NCBI RefSeq assembly: GCF_001625215.2
Contig: NC_030383.2
Location: 59,820,949-59,884,948 of the forward strand
Direction of reading: 5' to 3'
Source of the DNA: Daucus carota subsp. sativus
Lineage: Eukaryota; Streptophyta; Magnoliopsida; Apiales; Apiaceae
Length of the DNA stretch: 64,000 nucleotides
Position 1 is the stretch's first letter; each line of letters starts with the position of its first letter. The position numbers and the translations under genes are program-made. Positions 34,273 through 45,298 of the stretch are shown one piece after another. The notes beneath the pieces were generated by a model that worked only from the letters and a program-made list of their open reading frames with translations, was not told the origin of the DNA and did no database searches.

Positions 34273-34508
34273 ACGAAATTAGGAGTAATTAAATCGTGGA
34301 GAGAGAGAGGGAGAGAGATTAGATGGAATTGGGAGTAATTAGGTTTATGGAGGAGTGTTTTTATGGTTTAACTGTTTTTCTGTTGAAGATATATGTTGAT
34401 GTGGAAATTAGTGGAAGAAGATGAAGAAAGAAAACTGCCAATTTTATTTTTTACAAATTTGGGGTAATATATATGTCTGTTTTTTCCTGCTTTTCATTAT
34501 TGTTTCCA

Positions 34509-34929
34509 GAGTAAACTTCAAAGTTGTGGTCAAAATTTATACCGATTTTCAAAGAATTGGGAATTATAATTTCCCAGCAACGTGGTCAAACTTTGGCTCC
34601 GCTTTTCACAAATGTGGCTCCCGTTAATGTCACTAACAGGAGCCTAACGAGAGCCACATTTTTGAAAAGCGGGCCAAAGTTGGGCCACTTTTCTGAAAAT
34701 TTGGAACAGACAGAAGGATAAAAATAAGTTCCAAATTCTCAGAAAAGTAGCCAAACTTTGGCCCGTTTTCCAAAACTGTGGCTCTGTTAGGCTTCCGTTA
34801 GTTAGTGACATTTAACAGGAGCCACACTTTTAAAGAGCGGAGCCAAAGTTTGGCCATCTTTTTGAAAATTTGAAACTCTGGTCAACTTTTTGAAAATCGG
34901 TGCAAACTTCGGTCATCTGAAATTAACTC
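34509..34929. mobile_element. Foldback MULE-type MITE upstream of SNX2
   Basis: The 421-bp sequence is almost wholly an imperfect palindrome. The left arm contains AACTTTGGCTCCGCTTTT and GTGGCTCCCGTTAATGTCAC; the right arm contains their complements. A 9-bp near-duplication TTGTTTCCA/TTGTTTCTA flanks it (34500-34508 and 34930-34938), and its ends are GAGTAAACTTC/GAAATTAACTC. The 9-bp duplication and GAGT termini match the two larger MULEs here. It lies about 340 bp upstream of the SNX2 start codon and might affect its promoter. Confidence 0.72.
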
Positions 34930-34938
34930 TTGTTTCTA

Positions 34939-37900
34939 TGGTGGCTTAACTCAGGTAACTCCCCTATTTTGAAATATTTTATCTGATATACTCCATTGGA
35001 TAAAATTTACCTTTATCTATACTCTCAAAATTCATAATAACTTTATCAAAATAATTATTAATTAAAAATATCAATATAATATATGATGTCAAAAAGGGTG
35101 TTGTCCAGATAAGTTAAATATCATTTTATAATTCAAAATATTACATCATGTAGCATTAACCTTCTTTCACTTCAGAGCGTTTTGAAACCTCGTACCCTCA
35201 TTTATGTTTCGTTCTAAAACGTTAAATCATGTTATATTTTTGTAATACTTTTTGAACTTAAACACAACATGATATAACATTTTTTTCCTAAAAATCAAAA
35301 TGCTGAATTATCCGAAGTTTATAATAATATTTCAAAGCATTTTTCACAATTTTGATATTTTGAGTATTATTTTGAGAAATTATAATATATGAGGTCTTCT
35401 AGTCAAATACACAGTCTTAGCAATAGATTTAAATACAGTTGTGTTGAGGTAGATACTATTAGCAATTGATCATATCAAATTTCTGCAGGTAGATGTCCGA
35501 TGTCAGTCTATTCAATTTTGATAGTCCTGATGTCTGATGTACATGTACTGGCCATTAAATCATAAATGGTCGTTTCAAGGTCCTCTTGCAAGACTGTTTT
35601 AAAATTCACGGTATCCTAGTCAAAATATATGGGATTCTAATCAGTATATATTCCGCATGTTCTACAAACATATTTATAAGTAATTCTGAGATCTCAATAA
35701 CCTGAACTTTTGGAGCTAGAGGCAAGCCTTGTTTTCCTGCAGAAAATCATGCTTGATTGTTATTATATGTTCTATCTTGAGCTCGTTAGCAGGCAATTTT
35801 GCTTTTATTTATAATAAAAAAAAATTATTCACCGAACTGAAAAGATGTTAGCTCACCTTGTTGCACTGTCTTGAATTTGAGACTCTGGACCATGTTGTTT
35901 AAACCAGTTCCAGCTGATGTTATTTGAACTGAGGTGGTTCAAAAAATTGCGAATACGCCTGAAAAAACCCAAAACATGTAGATACCGTTTCTGGATCACC
36001 AAGTTTTGGCTCTCAGTGATCCCTCGCATCCTTGTCGCTTTGTAGGAACCTTTGATAAGTGCAATTATCTTACCAACACAAGGGTCAGTTTTTCTTTGCA
36101 TAAAATTGACTTATTTGTGAACAAAACACAGATTGCATTGTTATTGTTCCTGCAACTGGCATAGAACACTCAACAGTCAAGTGTCAACATTGTGTTGGTG
36201 GAAGAATGTGCTAACCAGTGCTGTAATTGTATCGTTATGTCTGTTGAATTGAAAACCTGGGAGTCAGAGACAGAGTATAGATGAGAAACCTGCATTTTGC
36301 ATCTAAAACCTCTTATACGTAAGCAGGTAACCTCAAGGTATTCATTGATCCTGAAATGATTTGCATTCGAATTATTTCATTTGCAAGTCATCGAAGGGCC
36401 ATATTTCTTTCCTCGGTGAAATGCACACAGTTTTAATTTATTTTCAGTTTAATTAATGCAGGCCTACTTCAAAAATCAAAATTTTGGACCAGTCATACAG
36501 TTGGGCTGATTTTTTCAGAAATGAACTCGGATTACGTACTGACTGAAGAAACGGGATATGCAGTTGGATTAGTTATATATCTCACAGTACTAAGAATGTT
36601 GATGCAGATGTTGATGATGAAATGAAAATGTGCTATTACCTGGAGACACTCCCCCTGAATTTGTAACTCTTAACCCTGACTCTTCTTTTTCTCCCTAATC
36701 CTCCATCTCTGTTTCATTTTTTTTTCTATCAGGTTCCAAACAAATGTTTCGTTGGATTGTGAAATTTTAAGCTTCTATGCTTCTTATCTCCTGTTACAGT
36801 TGCACAACTTATGCAAGATTTATCAGTCATCTGCCTTCTGCAGAGTAGATCTATTATCATTTTACTTGCAGGAAAATTATATAAAACGAATCCAAACAAA
36901 CACGTAGAAAAACTCAAAGGGTGTCTCTAGTTCTACGCAATCACTAATCAGTTACTGACAATGCTAAAGCCAACTGTTCATTCCCTAAACATAAAGTCTC
37001 CTCGGAGCTAAGGATTTCTTTTCTATGCTGCAATAGATATGGTCGTTAGGGTTCTAAGAGGCCATTGTCCTTCTGAGGTTTCGATTTAGTAACTAAGATA
37101 TTTTCACACAATATAATTAATCCAGATACTCATTTGATTTCTAAATGTTGCGTTCTACATCACTGATAATTAGAAGAACTGAAACTTGTCCGGCACAATA
37201 TTTGTTTATAATTTTTTGTAAAGAGAAGTGAAGGCATTATGTTTTTATTTGATTTGTTATACAGATGCTTTGTCCAGGAAATCTGTCAATTTATTTCTAG
37301 AGAAAGAAGATATGTAGAAATTCGGGTTCATGAGAGCCATGCTGGCATGTTCCAGCAGTGGTCTTGTTTTTGTCGAAATGGTTGCAGGACCCTTAACACA
37401 TGTGCCTATGAAATTTAGCATCTCGATCCTTAACTACCAGAGCGTTATAAATATTAGGCATTTTGCCCATGCGTTGGTTATTTTTTGTGCTGCAGATTTC
37501 CAAGCATACCTCAGATTAACAGCTCTATCACCTCTATGATCTGTGACTTGTATTAACTTCAATTAACCCAGTGTTGATTTCATACTAAGAAATACTTAAA
37601 CGAATAATATAGAATCTAATGTCTTTGAGTCGTTAACTTACTTCTTTGGCAGGCCACCAAACTCAGTATAACAAGATTTTATATGTTGAGGTCTGATACA
37701 GATTTAGTTATAGAGAAGATTTGGAAGCTAACCACTCTTAATCTTTTGACATAATAGTATAATGTTGTGGTGTAATTAGTGCCTTGATTAGAGCTAATGC
37801 TCTGACTTAACTGCAGACTTATCTATCACAACTAAGCTGATTGTAATTATGGAGTAGATGTTTGATTCTTGAAGTTCCCTAGAGAATAAACTAACTATTG

Positions 37901-38763
37901 TTTATTCTTCTCTGAAAGTAATTAAAAAAAACTGTGCTATCAATATAGTAGCATATGCAATAGTATCCCGAATTGAAGTCTAAGTCGTAACTACTCTGCA
38001 GCAAGAAAATACTTGACTATCGCATCAAGCATCAAACTTTATAAAAAGTGATTGATTCGAACATAAATTGCAGAATGCAACAGAACCCAGAAAAACTTGA
38101 AATATAATTTCGAAATTGAGGAATTATTGAATATTTGAAGGTTGATCTTTAAGTGAAGTGGTAGTAACATTTACAACCACATGGTTGTAACATAAAGAGT
38201 GGCAGGTCAACCAGAGCAAAATAATGCAGACCTGACTTTCTTTTCACCAAATCTATAACCTTAAATTCTACTATTTCTTGACTCTCAAGTCCCCCTGATA
38301 AATCCAACTAATCTTAAAAATAAAAGTTATAATAATGAAAATTAGTTGTTGAAGAAATCATTTAGTATATACCAGTAATGTTATAGAAATCGGAACTAAT
38401 CGGTTACCTCCCGATTCAGGATTTATCGGATATTTTTAGTCAAATTAGAGTGTAATCGATTGATAAAATATATTTTAAGAATTAATCAGAGATTTTTAAT
38501 AAATCAGAAATCTTTAAAACGGAGCTAATAATAGTTAAAACATACATATGAGAGTGAATAATAGTTCTTAAGAATATTCACATTTGGAAGGAGGTAGCTA
38601 GTGGGTGAACCAACTCCTATGTATTGTTGGACTAAGTGGCCTAAATTTTACAAGTTCTTGTTGACTCACACCTAATCAGGTAAAGATATCAACTTCACAA
38701 AACTCTGCCTCAATATACTATGTTAACATATTAACTAATCATTTGACAATCTCCACAATGTAG
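34939..38763. other. Intergenic region between SNX2 and the laccase
   Basis: No gene could be supported over 3.8 kb. A minus-strand frame at 35853-36101 (82 codons) has a possible acceptor inside it but no recognisable domain. I found no element termini with target duplications. Confidence 0.45.
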
Positions 38764-38771
38764 TATAAATA
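38764..38771 (+). promoter_or_regulatory. TATA box of the laccase gene
   Basis: TATAAATA lies 97 bp upstream of the laccase ATG, in ideal position for a start site near 38795-38800 and a short leader. Confidence 0.7.
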
Positions 38772-38860
38772 GCTACCATAAGATTAGCTCAACATCACTC
38801 AAATACAACTTGAAGCTTGCTCTATAACCTCAGTCAGCAGAAGCTGATAAAACAAGAGGA

Positions 38861-41016
38861 ATGGAGACTCTGAGCAACTACTTTTTACTTAGCCTTGCTG
38901 TGACACTCATTTTATCAGTAGCTTTTGTTGAGGCAGAAACTCATTACCATCAATTTTCTGTATGTCTTTCGACGATTCATGTCCTTTTTAGAGATCATAT
39001 TTGTAGTGTAATGTATTGGTTTTAATTGAGTAATCTGTGTGTGACAGGTTCAAGCTAAAACAGTGCAAAGGTTGTGCAAAACCAGGAACATTATAACGGT
39101 GAATGGACAGTTTCCAGGGCCAACTCTGAATGTCAGAAACGGAGACACACTCGTTATCAAAGTCCAGAACAATGCTCGATACAATATCACTATCCATTGG
39201 TACTAATAACTTCATATCTCATCTTGGAAGATACTCTGCTTTAGAAGCTAGCAGTGGTTTTACTAAGTGACAATTTTTCTTTCATTGATTTTAGGCATGG
39301 AATTCGTCAGATGAGGACACCATGGGCTGATGGACCCGAGTTTGTTACACAATGCCCGATTCAGCCAGGTGCAACCTACACATACAGGTACAAAATTGAA
39401 GATCAGGAGGGTACATTGTGGTGGCATGCTCACAGCAGGTGGCTAAGAGCTACTGTTTATGGTGCACTTGTTATCCGTCCTAAGTTAGGGTCTTCGTATC
39501 CTTTCCCAACGCCTAAGATAGAATTCCCGGTTGTTCTTGGTAATTTCCAACAACCCTTTTCCAGTTTCATGGTTTGATAACTATATATGGTAAACTAAGG
39601 CAATGTGTTTTTGGTTAAACAGGGGAATGGTGGAACAGCAATATTCTTGATACCATGAGACAGGCGGTTTTTACTGGTGGAGCACCAAATGTGTCGAATG
39701 CATACACTATTAATGGTCAACCTGGTGATCTATATGCATGCTCGCGTCAAGGTTTGTTAAAGCAAAATACTGTATCTTCTTATATAACATATCTACTGAA
39801 AAAATTGAGCATTTGGAGTTTTAATAAGCGATGAAACTCTATGTTACAATGCAGATACTACAAGGCTTTCTGTCAGTCCTGGTGATACAGTCCTTCTCAG
39901 AGTCATCAACGCTGCACTCAATCAGCAACTCTTTTTCACAGTTGCAAACCATAGACTAACTGTTGTTGCAGCAGATGCTGTCTACAGCAAGCCTTTTGCG
40001 ACAAATATTATCATGGTCGGACCTGGACAGACAACTGATGTTCTCCTCACTGCTAATCAGAGTCCTGGCCGCTACTATATGGCTGCACGTGCTTATGCAT
40101 CTCCAAAAAATGCTCCTTTTGACAACACAACCACAACCGCAATTCTTCAGTACAAGTCTGCGTCTTGCAGTGGTAGAAATGGTGCTTGCTCAAGACCAAT
40201 ATTGCCACGTTTACCTGCCTACAACGACACTAATACTGTAACTGCATTCACGACTCAGCTGAAAAGCCCTTCCAAAGCCGAAGTCCCCTTAAAGATAGAT
40301 GAGAGTCTGTTCTTTACAGTAGGGTTAGGATTTGTTTTTTGCAATCCAGGTCCAAGATGTCAAGGACCAAATAATACTCGATTTGCTGCAAGTATGAACA
40401 ATGTGTCTTTCGTGCTCCCAAGAAGGACTTCTCTGTTACAGGCCTATTATCAAAAGATTCCTGGCATTTACACCACTGATTTCCCAGCTGTTCCACCAGT
40501 GAGATTTGATTACACAGGAAACGTGAGCCGTGCTTTGTGGCAGCCTACTTTTGGTACTAAGCTATACAAACTTAAGTTTGGTTCTGCAGTGCAAATTGTG
40601 TTACAAGATACAGCTATATTCTCAACAGAGGACCATCCAATTCATCTGCACGGATACCATTTCTACGTTGTAGGACAGGGTTTTGGTAACTTTAATCCAA
40701 GCAGAGATACAGCTAGCTTTAACCTCAATGATCCACCACAGAGGAATACTATAGATGTGCCTGTTGGTGGATGGGCTGTTATTCGGTTTGTTGCTGATAA
40801 TCCTGGTAAAATTTTGAACATACATTTCATAATTAAACTTAAATTACATTATTCACTACTTAACCTGACTTGGTTCTTTTTTCAGGTGTGTGGCTGTTCC
40901 ACTGTCACATTGATACACATCTTACATGGGGTTTAGCTATGGCTTTCGAGGTTGAGAATGGTGTCGGAGAGCTTCAGACCCTAGAGCCACCTCCAGCTGA
41001 TCTTCCACGATGTTAA
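38861..41016 (+). CDS. Laccase (multicopper oxidase), six exons
   Basis: Exons 38861-38959, 39048-39199, 39295-39539, 39623-39751, 39855-40805 and 40886-41016 give 568 residues, with GT-AG junctions throughout. A signal peptide (about 1-25) indicates an apoplastic enzyme. Copper motifs are HWHG (83-86), WWHAHS (126-131), HPIHLHG (469-475) and [14 protein letters not shown] (from 531). These supply the T1 Cys532 and the trinuclear-centre histidines. The axial T1 position, ten residues after Cys532, is Leu542, as in high-potential plant laccases. Several N-glycosylation sequons are present. Plant laccases oxidise monolignols or flavonoids using O2. A near-perfect miR397 site lies in exon 5, implying control by copper status. 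The LAC clade was not settled. Confidence 0.96.
39904..39924 (+). promoter_or_regulatory. miR397 target site in laccase exon 5
   Basis: ATCAACGCTGCACTCAAT is identical to the core of the conserved miR397 complementary site. The whole 21-base site appears to have a single mismatch, opposite miRNA position 2. It encodes VINAALNQ, the usual location of this site in plant laccases. The miRNA itself is not in this window; the match rests on recalled miR397 sequence. Confidence 0.8.
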
Positions 41017-41546
41017 GACAATCAAGAAACACGACATTCTTCAAATATTTTACCTGGTTAAAGAAGAAGAATTTAGCCTTTTCTTTATCATTGTTTCCCT
41101 CCATTTTAGTGTCCTAAATTTCTGTATTTTATTTCATTTTCCAGAGTATCGATTACAGATTATTCCTTACATGTATTTTAAGTAGAGAGGATCTGGGATT
41201 CTTGAATCATATATGTCTGATATGTAACCTTTCAATTTTATGTACTTCACTGGCTATGAAAAATTAAAAGTTATGCTTGGTTATTTTCTACTTGTTTCCT
41301 TACTTTTCATTTCTTTCCAAGACTTTATAATATGTGTTGACTTGCAGCAAAAAAACCTTTTCATAGTCTGCAATTTTTCTGTCAGGAATAAAAGCTAAGA
41401 AATTCATTGTACGGTTGAACTTTTGGTATCGACTAATTATACTCCCATCACGCGAACTAGAATATCATTTTCACCTAGCCACTAAACACTGCTGGAAACT
41501 ACATTACATACATCAGAACAGGTAGCATCATTTGTACGATATATGT
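41017..41546. other. Convergent 3' ends of laccase and CHX genes
   Basis: About 530 bp separate the two stop codons. It probably holds both 3' UTRs; nothing else was seen. Confidence 0.5.
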
Positions 41547-44177
41547 TCAGTCTGTTCTTGAGCCTGATTTTACACAATCTTTAAATCCGCGCTGGAAAAA
41601 TGAAACTTTAGAAGGTTTTCTTTGATCTCTTAAGATCTGTTGTTGCACCACTAACACAGAAGCTGAAGTGCTTAAATCCAATGAAGATACATACTCTCCA
41701 ATAACTCCAAGTTCTTGATGGTCACTCCAACTCTGTAATCCTTGTAGCAAAAGTGGATTAATCCCGTGTTTTCTACCAACAATCCAAAGACTAATACTAT
41801 CATCATTCATAGCCTGAATTGCAGACAATGTATCCTCTCCATTTTGCACCACAACTTCCTTATATGTCACTTTGCTGTTCCCTTCATTTTTCACCCAAAA
41901 CCATGTCACTAGTCCATCATCCAGCTTCTTCTCGATCAAATCATCCCCCTCACCATTGGGTGAAAGAAATCTTATCACCAACAATGAGACGTCAGGATGA
42001 CTTGCCATGCGATCAGCAAAAGCCAGTGCCTCTCGAGCATCAGGGCCACCTAGAAAAAGCACTGCAAAATAGTGCCTTATGTGCTGCATGGAGATTGAAG
42101 AATTGCCATGAAGGTGACCCTGAAGAGACCCTTTATCTACAAGAAGCGCGACAGAGCAAGGAGCATGATTCATGACATTGAAGTTAATGGACTGCACTTT
42201 CTTCTGTGCTGCTGCGCCCTCAATAGTACTATTTCTCATATCCAACCAACCTTTGTCGAATGGCAATATTATTAAAGAAGCTTTCTTTGTTAAAGCAAGC
42301 TCACAGATATCCTGGTACATGCTTTTCTTTGGGGACACTGATGTAAAGGGATGGATTTCCACGTATTCTCCTTCGGATTCATGGGAGAACTTTAAGGCAT
42401 TGTGGATGGGATTGGAGCTAGTGTAGTTATCACTTATATAACTATCTCCTTCTTGAGTCTCATGGTCAATAAACAGAGGACTGGCACGCCCTATTAGTTC
42501 AATAAGACGTAGAGCATACACTGAGAAAGGGCTATTAGGATTCGGATTGGAGACTTCTATTAGGCTGATGAATCCTGGTACACTTTCTTCATCATGAATC
42601 GATAGTACAATCCTTAGCTCTGCATTTGGAGGATTGTGCTGAATATTCCTTCTTTTGTTAATCATATAAGGCCTCGTCGGATCATAGATAAGGTTGATTA
42701 AAGGCGAGGCTATAGCAGTCGCAGAAGTTGTCATGAGCACCATCAATGTAAAATATGCAGGCTGTGTTATCATCTGGGGTATAATACATCAACATTCCAA
42801 AAAAAGTTTAATTAGTACTACACAAAATGGATTACAAACAAGATCACTAGCAATATTTATTTTTACCTTTAGATCAGTCCAGTGGATGAACAAAATGAGC
42901 TCTACTTGACCTCTCAAGCTCAAAATAAGACTCAGAGCAATACTCTCTCTAATTGGCATGTTATAAAAGCGCGTAACAGCAAGAGTTGCCAAGATTTTTG
43001 CCAGATATCCTGTCAGAGTAATGAGAAAAAGTGGCTTCAATGACGACCAGCGTCCAGACAAGGAAAAAATATCTGTATACAAGCCAATATAAACATAGGA
43101 AAATGGCATCAAAATCTCTGTTATAATCGTCTCGCTCTTCTCCACAAGTGTTGCACCTAAAGGAGGACCATCTGGTATAGCTAAACCATACCACAATGGT
43201 GCATTCCCAATAGCCAGTCCCAAAAAATCACTGATAAATCCAATCACCATCACGCCTAATAGAATAAAGACAATGTATATCTGTTCTACAGGTTTGCCTT
43301 CAGGTGTGGCCCGAACAATCCAAAGCATTACAGCGCGAAGGCCACCAAAGATAAAAGCGGTGACAACAAACAAAGATATGATGTAATATAATGCAGCCAT
43401 AGGCCTTCCTTCTCCTTGTTTAGAGGCCTCAAATACAAGAAGAGTGTGCATTCCAATAACATCACTGATAATTGCTGTGGACAAGGCCACACGTCCAATA
43501 TCCGAGCTTAGCAGATTGAATTCCTTTATTATAGTGTAGATCACAGGAAATGCTGTTATGGCTACTGATGATGTAACTCCCCAGAGTGAAGATCCAGTCC
43601 CTAATTCTTGAGGCAGATTTTTTCGGACAAAGAATGCTACTGTACCACTTGAAACAATAGGAGTAAAAATCCCGAAAAATGCCACACATATCTGTTTCTT
43701 TCCTGGTTTTGCCATGGTCATCAGATCCATCTTCACTCCACACAAGAAGAGAAAATACACAAATCCCAGCACTCCAATTGTCTTCATCACAAATGCTGAA
43801 TTATCCGGGAAAACATAGGTTGCAAATGCTTTGTTTCTGCCTAAGCATGAAGGTCCAATTATTATACCACCCTTCAATCCAATAATCAAATTTCATTAAA
43901 TCAACAAATAGCACAAAATAACAAAAAAAAAAAAAAAATCAACAAAAACACTTACAATGATCTCAGACACAATCCTAGGCTGCTTGAGAGGCTTAAGCAC
44001 AAACCGAACGATCCGAGTAATCACAATGACTAAGGAAACCTCTAGTAAAAGAAGTGGAAAGGAGAACTCTAGAGGATCTTTGCCATAAAAAATGCCAGGT
44101 GAGTGAGTATACTGGAATGCTCTGCAAATTACGCGATTCGGATCATGTCCTTCTTCTAGCTTGATCATGGTGTCCAT
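41547..44177 (-). CDS. Cation/H+ exchanger of the CHX (CPA2) family
   Basis: Exons 44177-43956, 43871-42867 and 42773-41547 join in phase 0 to give 817 residues, the usual CHX length. The membrane domain (about 45-430, roughly 12 helices) includes QPRIVSEIIGGIIIGPS across the first junction, GVKMDL, STAIISDVIG with the conserved Asp211, PDGPPLGATLVEKSE and SLRGQVELI. A long soluble C-terminal half follows with the family pattern AELRIVLSIHDEESVPGFI, a NAPCSVALLVDKG-like turn and FLGGPDAREALAFADRMA. CHX proteins move K+ or Na+ against H+ across endomembranes or the plasma membrane in pH and K+ homeostasis. It resembles the CHX15 group, but this is not proved. The start is the first ATG of exon 1. 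Confidence 0.95.
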
Positions 44178-45220
44178 TGTTCATGAGCTAGCTAGCTATA
44201 GAACCCTAATGAAGCATGCATGCAGAAGATATGAGAGTATGTACGTGGATCACTGAGCATGCAAAGAGGCCAGAGAGTGTTTGTGTGTTAGAACAAAGGA
44301 GTGATGATAGAGAGAGTGATGTTGTTTGATGGATGTGCGTTAAACAAGGGTGGTGAATACTCATCTAGTGTTTTCCTCCTGATTGACCGATTACTTGTAA
44401 TATATATATTTCATCATAATATTAAATTATTAATTATAAATTTATAAAAATTTTAAATATTAATAGTTTTATCCACAATTAGATCCACAAATGAAGAATT
44501 GAAGGACACATTCGTTAACTTGTAAACTTAGGGGCTAGAAGTGGCTTCTGTTCTGTTTTTCTTGGCCCGTTTGTATAAAGAAGTAGAATATTTTTAAAAA
44601 ACTGAAATCTGCTTCTTTTCCAATAAACATTTTATTAACTTATTTACCTCTCACTTTTACTTCACTTCTTTACCGTGACTTCTTTAAACTTGGCCAAACG
44701 ACTCCTTAGACTTTGGAATATTTTAAGCCATCTGTTCTCGTAAAAAAAATATTATGAAAATATTAGGGATCAGATTGAAGTGAATTTTTGATAATTTTGG
44801 GCCTGAGAGCTATAACAACAATTTAGGTAGTTCATTAAGTATAATCCTTCTACAGATTTCTTACAAGCGTGTAGAAATATAACCATTCACGGAAGGTTGA
44901 CTATAATTATAAATAAGAGGTTGGTATGGTTGGAATGTCATTTTTTTAAGAAATTGGTTATATTTTTGTTTTTGGTATGCTAACTTACATGATTGAAGAT
45001 GTTGCTGTTATACTCTGGTGTTCTCTCTTGAAGCAAATTCTTTTGAATTTAAAATAATGATTTATGATTTAATATGATACATCATTTTAAAATATAATAA
45101 TAATTGATAGATTTATTTGCCAGTTATTAATTGATTGTTATTAAAATTATAACAGCATATACTATTATATCCGTACATATAATTAGTTGAAGTTAGTAGT
45201 AATCAAAATATTAACACAAG
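44178..45220. other. CHX upstream region and intergenic DNA
   Basis: Contains the CHX promoter side. At 44530-44705 text such as GCCCGTTTGTATAAAGAAG and its partner CTTGGCCAAACGACTCC hint at a worn MITE, without clear duplications. No gene is seen. Confidence 0.4.
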
Positions 45221-45293
45221 GACTCCGTGGCCCAATGGATAAGGCGCTGGTCTACGAAACCAGAGACTCTGGGTTCGATCCCCAGCGGAGTCG
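45221..45293 (+). tRNA. tRNA-Arg (ACG)
   Basis: GACTCCGTGGCCCAATGGAT begins a 73-base cloverleaf. The acceptor stem is GACTCCG/CGGAGTC with discriminator G. The anticodon arm CTGGTCTACGAAACCAG gives anticodon ACG, and the T-arm is CTGGGTTCGATCCCCAG. There is no intron. A TTTTT terminator follows directly at 45294-45298. Confidence 0.97.
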
Positions 45294-45298
45294 TTTTT
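45294..45298 (+). terminator. Pol III terminator of tRNA-Arg
   Basis: Five T residues follow the tRNA 3' end immediately, the standard RNA polymerase III stop. Confidence 0.75.

Noticed and set aside
34153-34338. Open frame of RERERE repeats
   Set aside because: It is the translation of the GA microsatellite in the SNX2 leader.
35853-36101. 82-codon minus-strand frame (KIIALIKGSYKATRMRGITE)
   Set aside because: No recognisable domain, an internal acceptor-like tract, and no neighbouring exon that joins it. Left uncalled though it could be part of an unknown gene.
41819-42426. Plus-strand frames across the CHX exon 3
   Set aside because: They are antisense to a clear CHX C-terminal domain.
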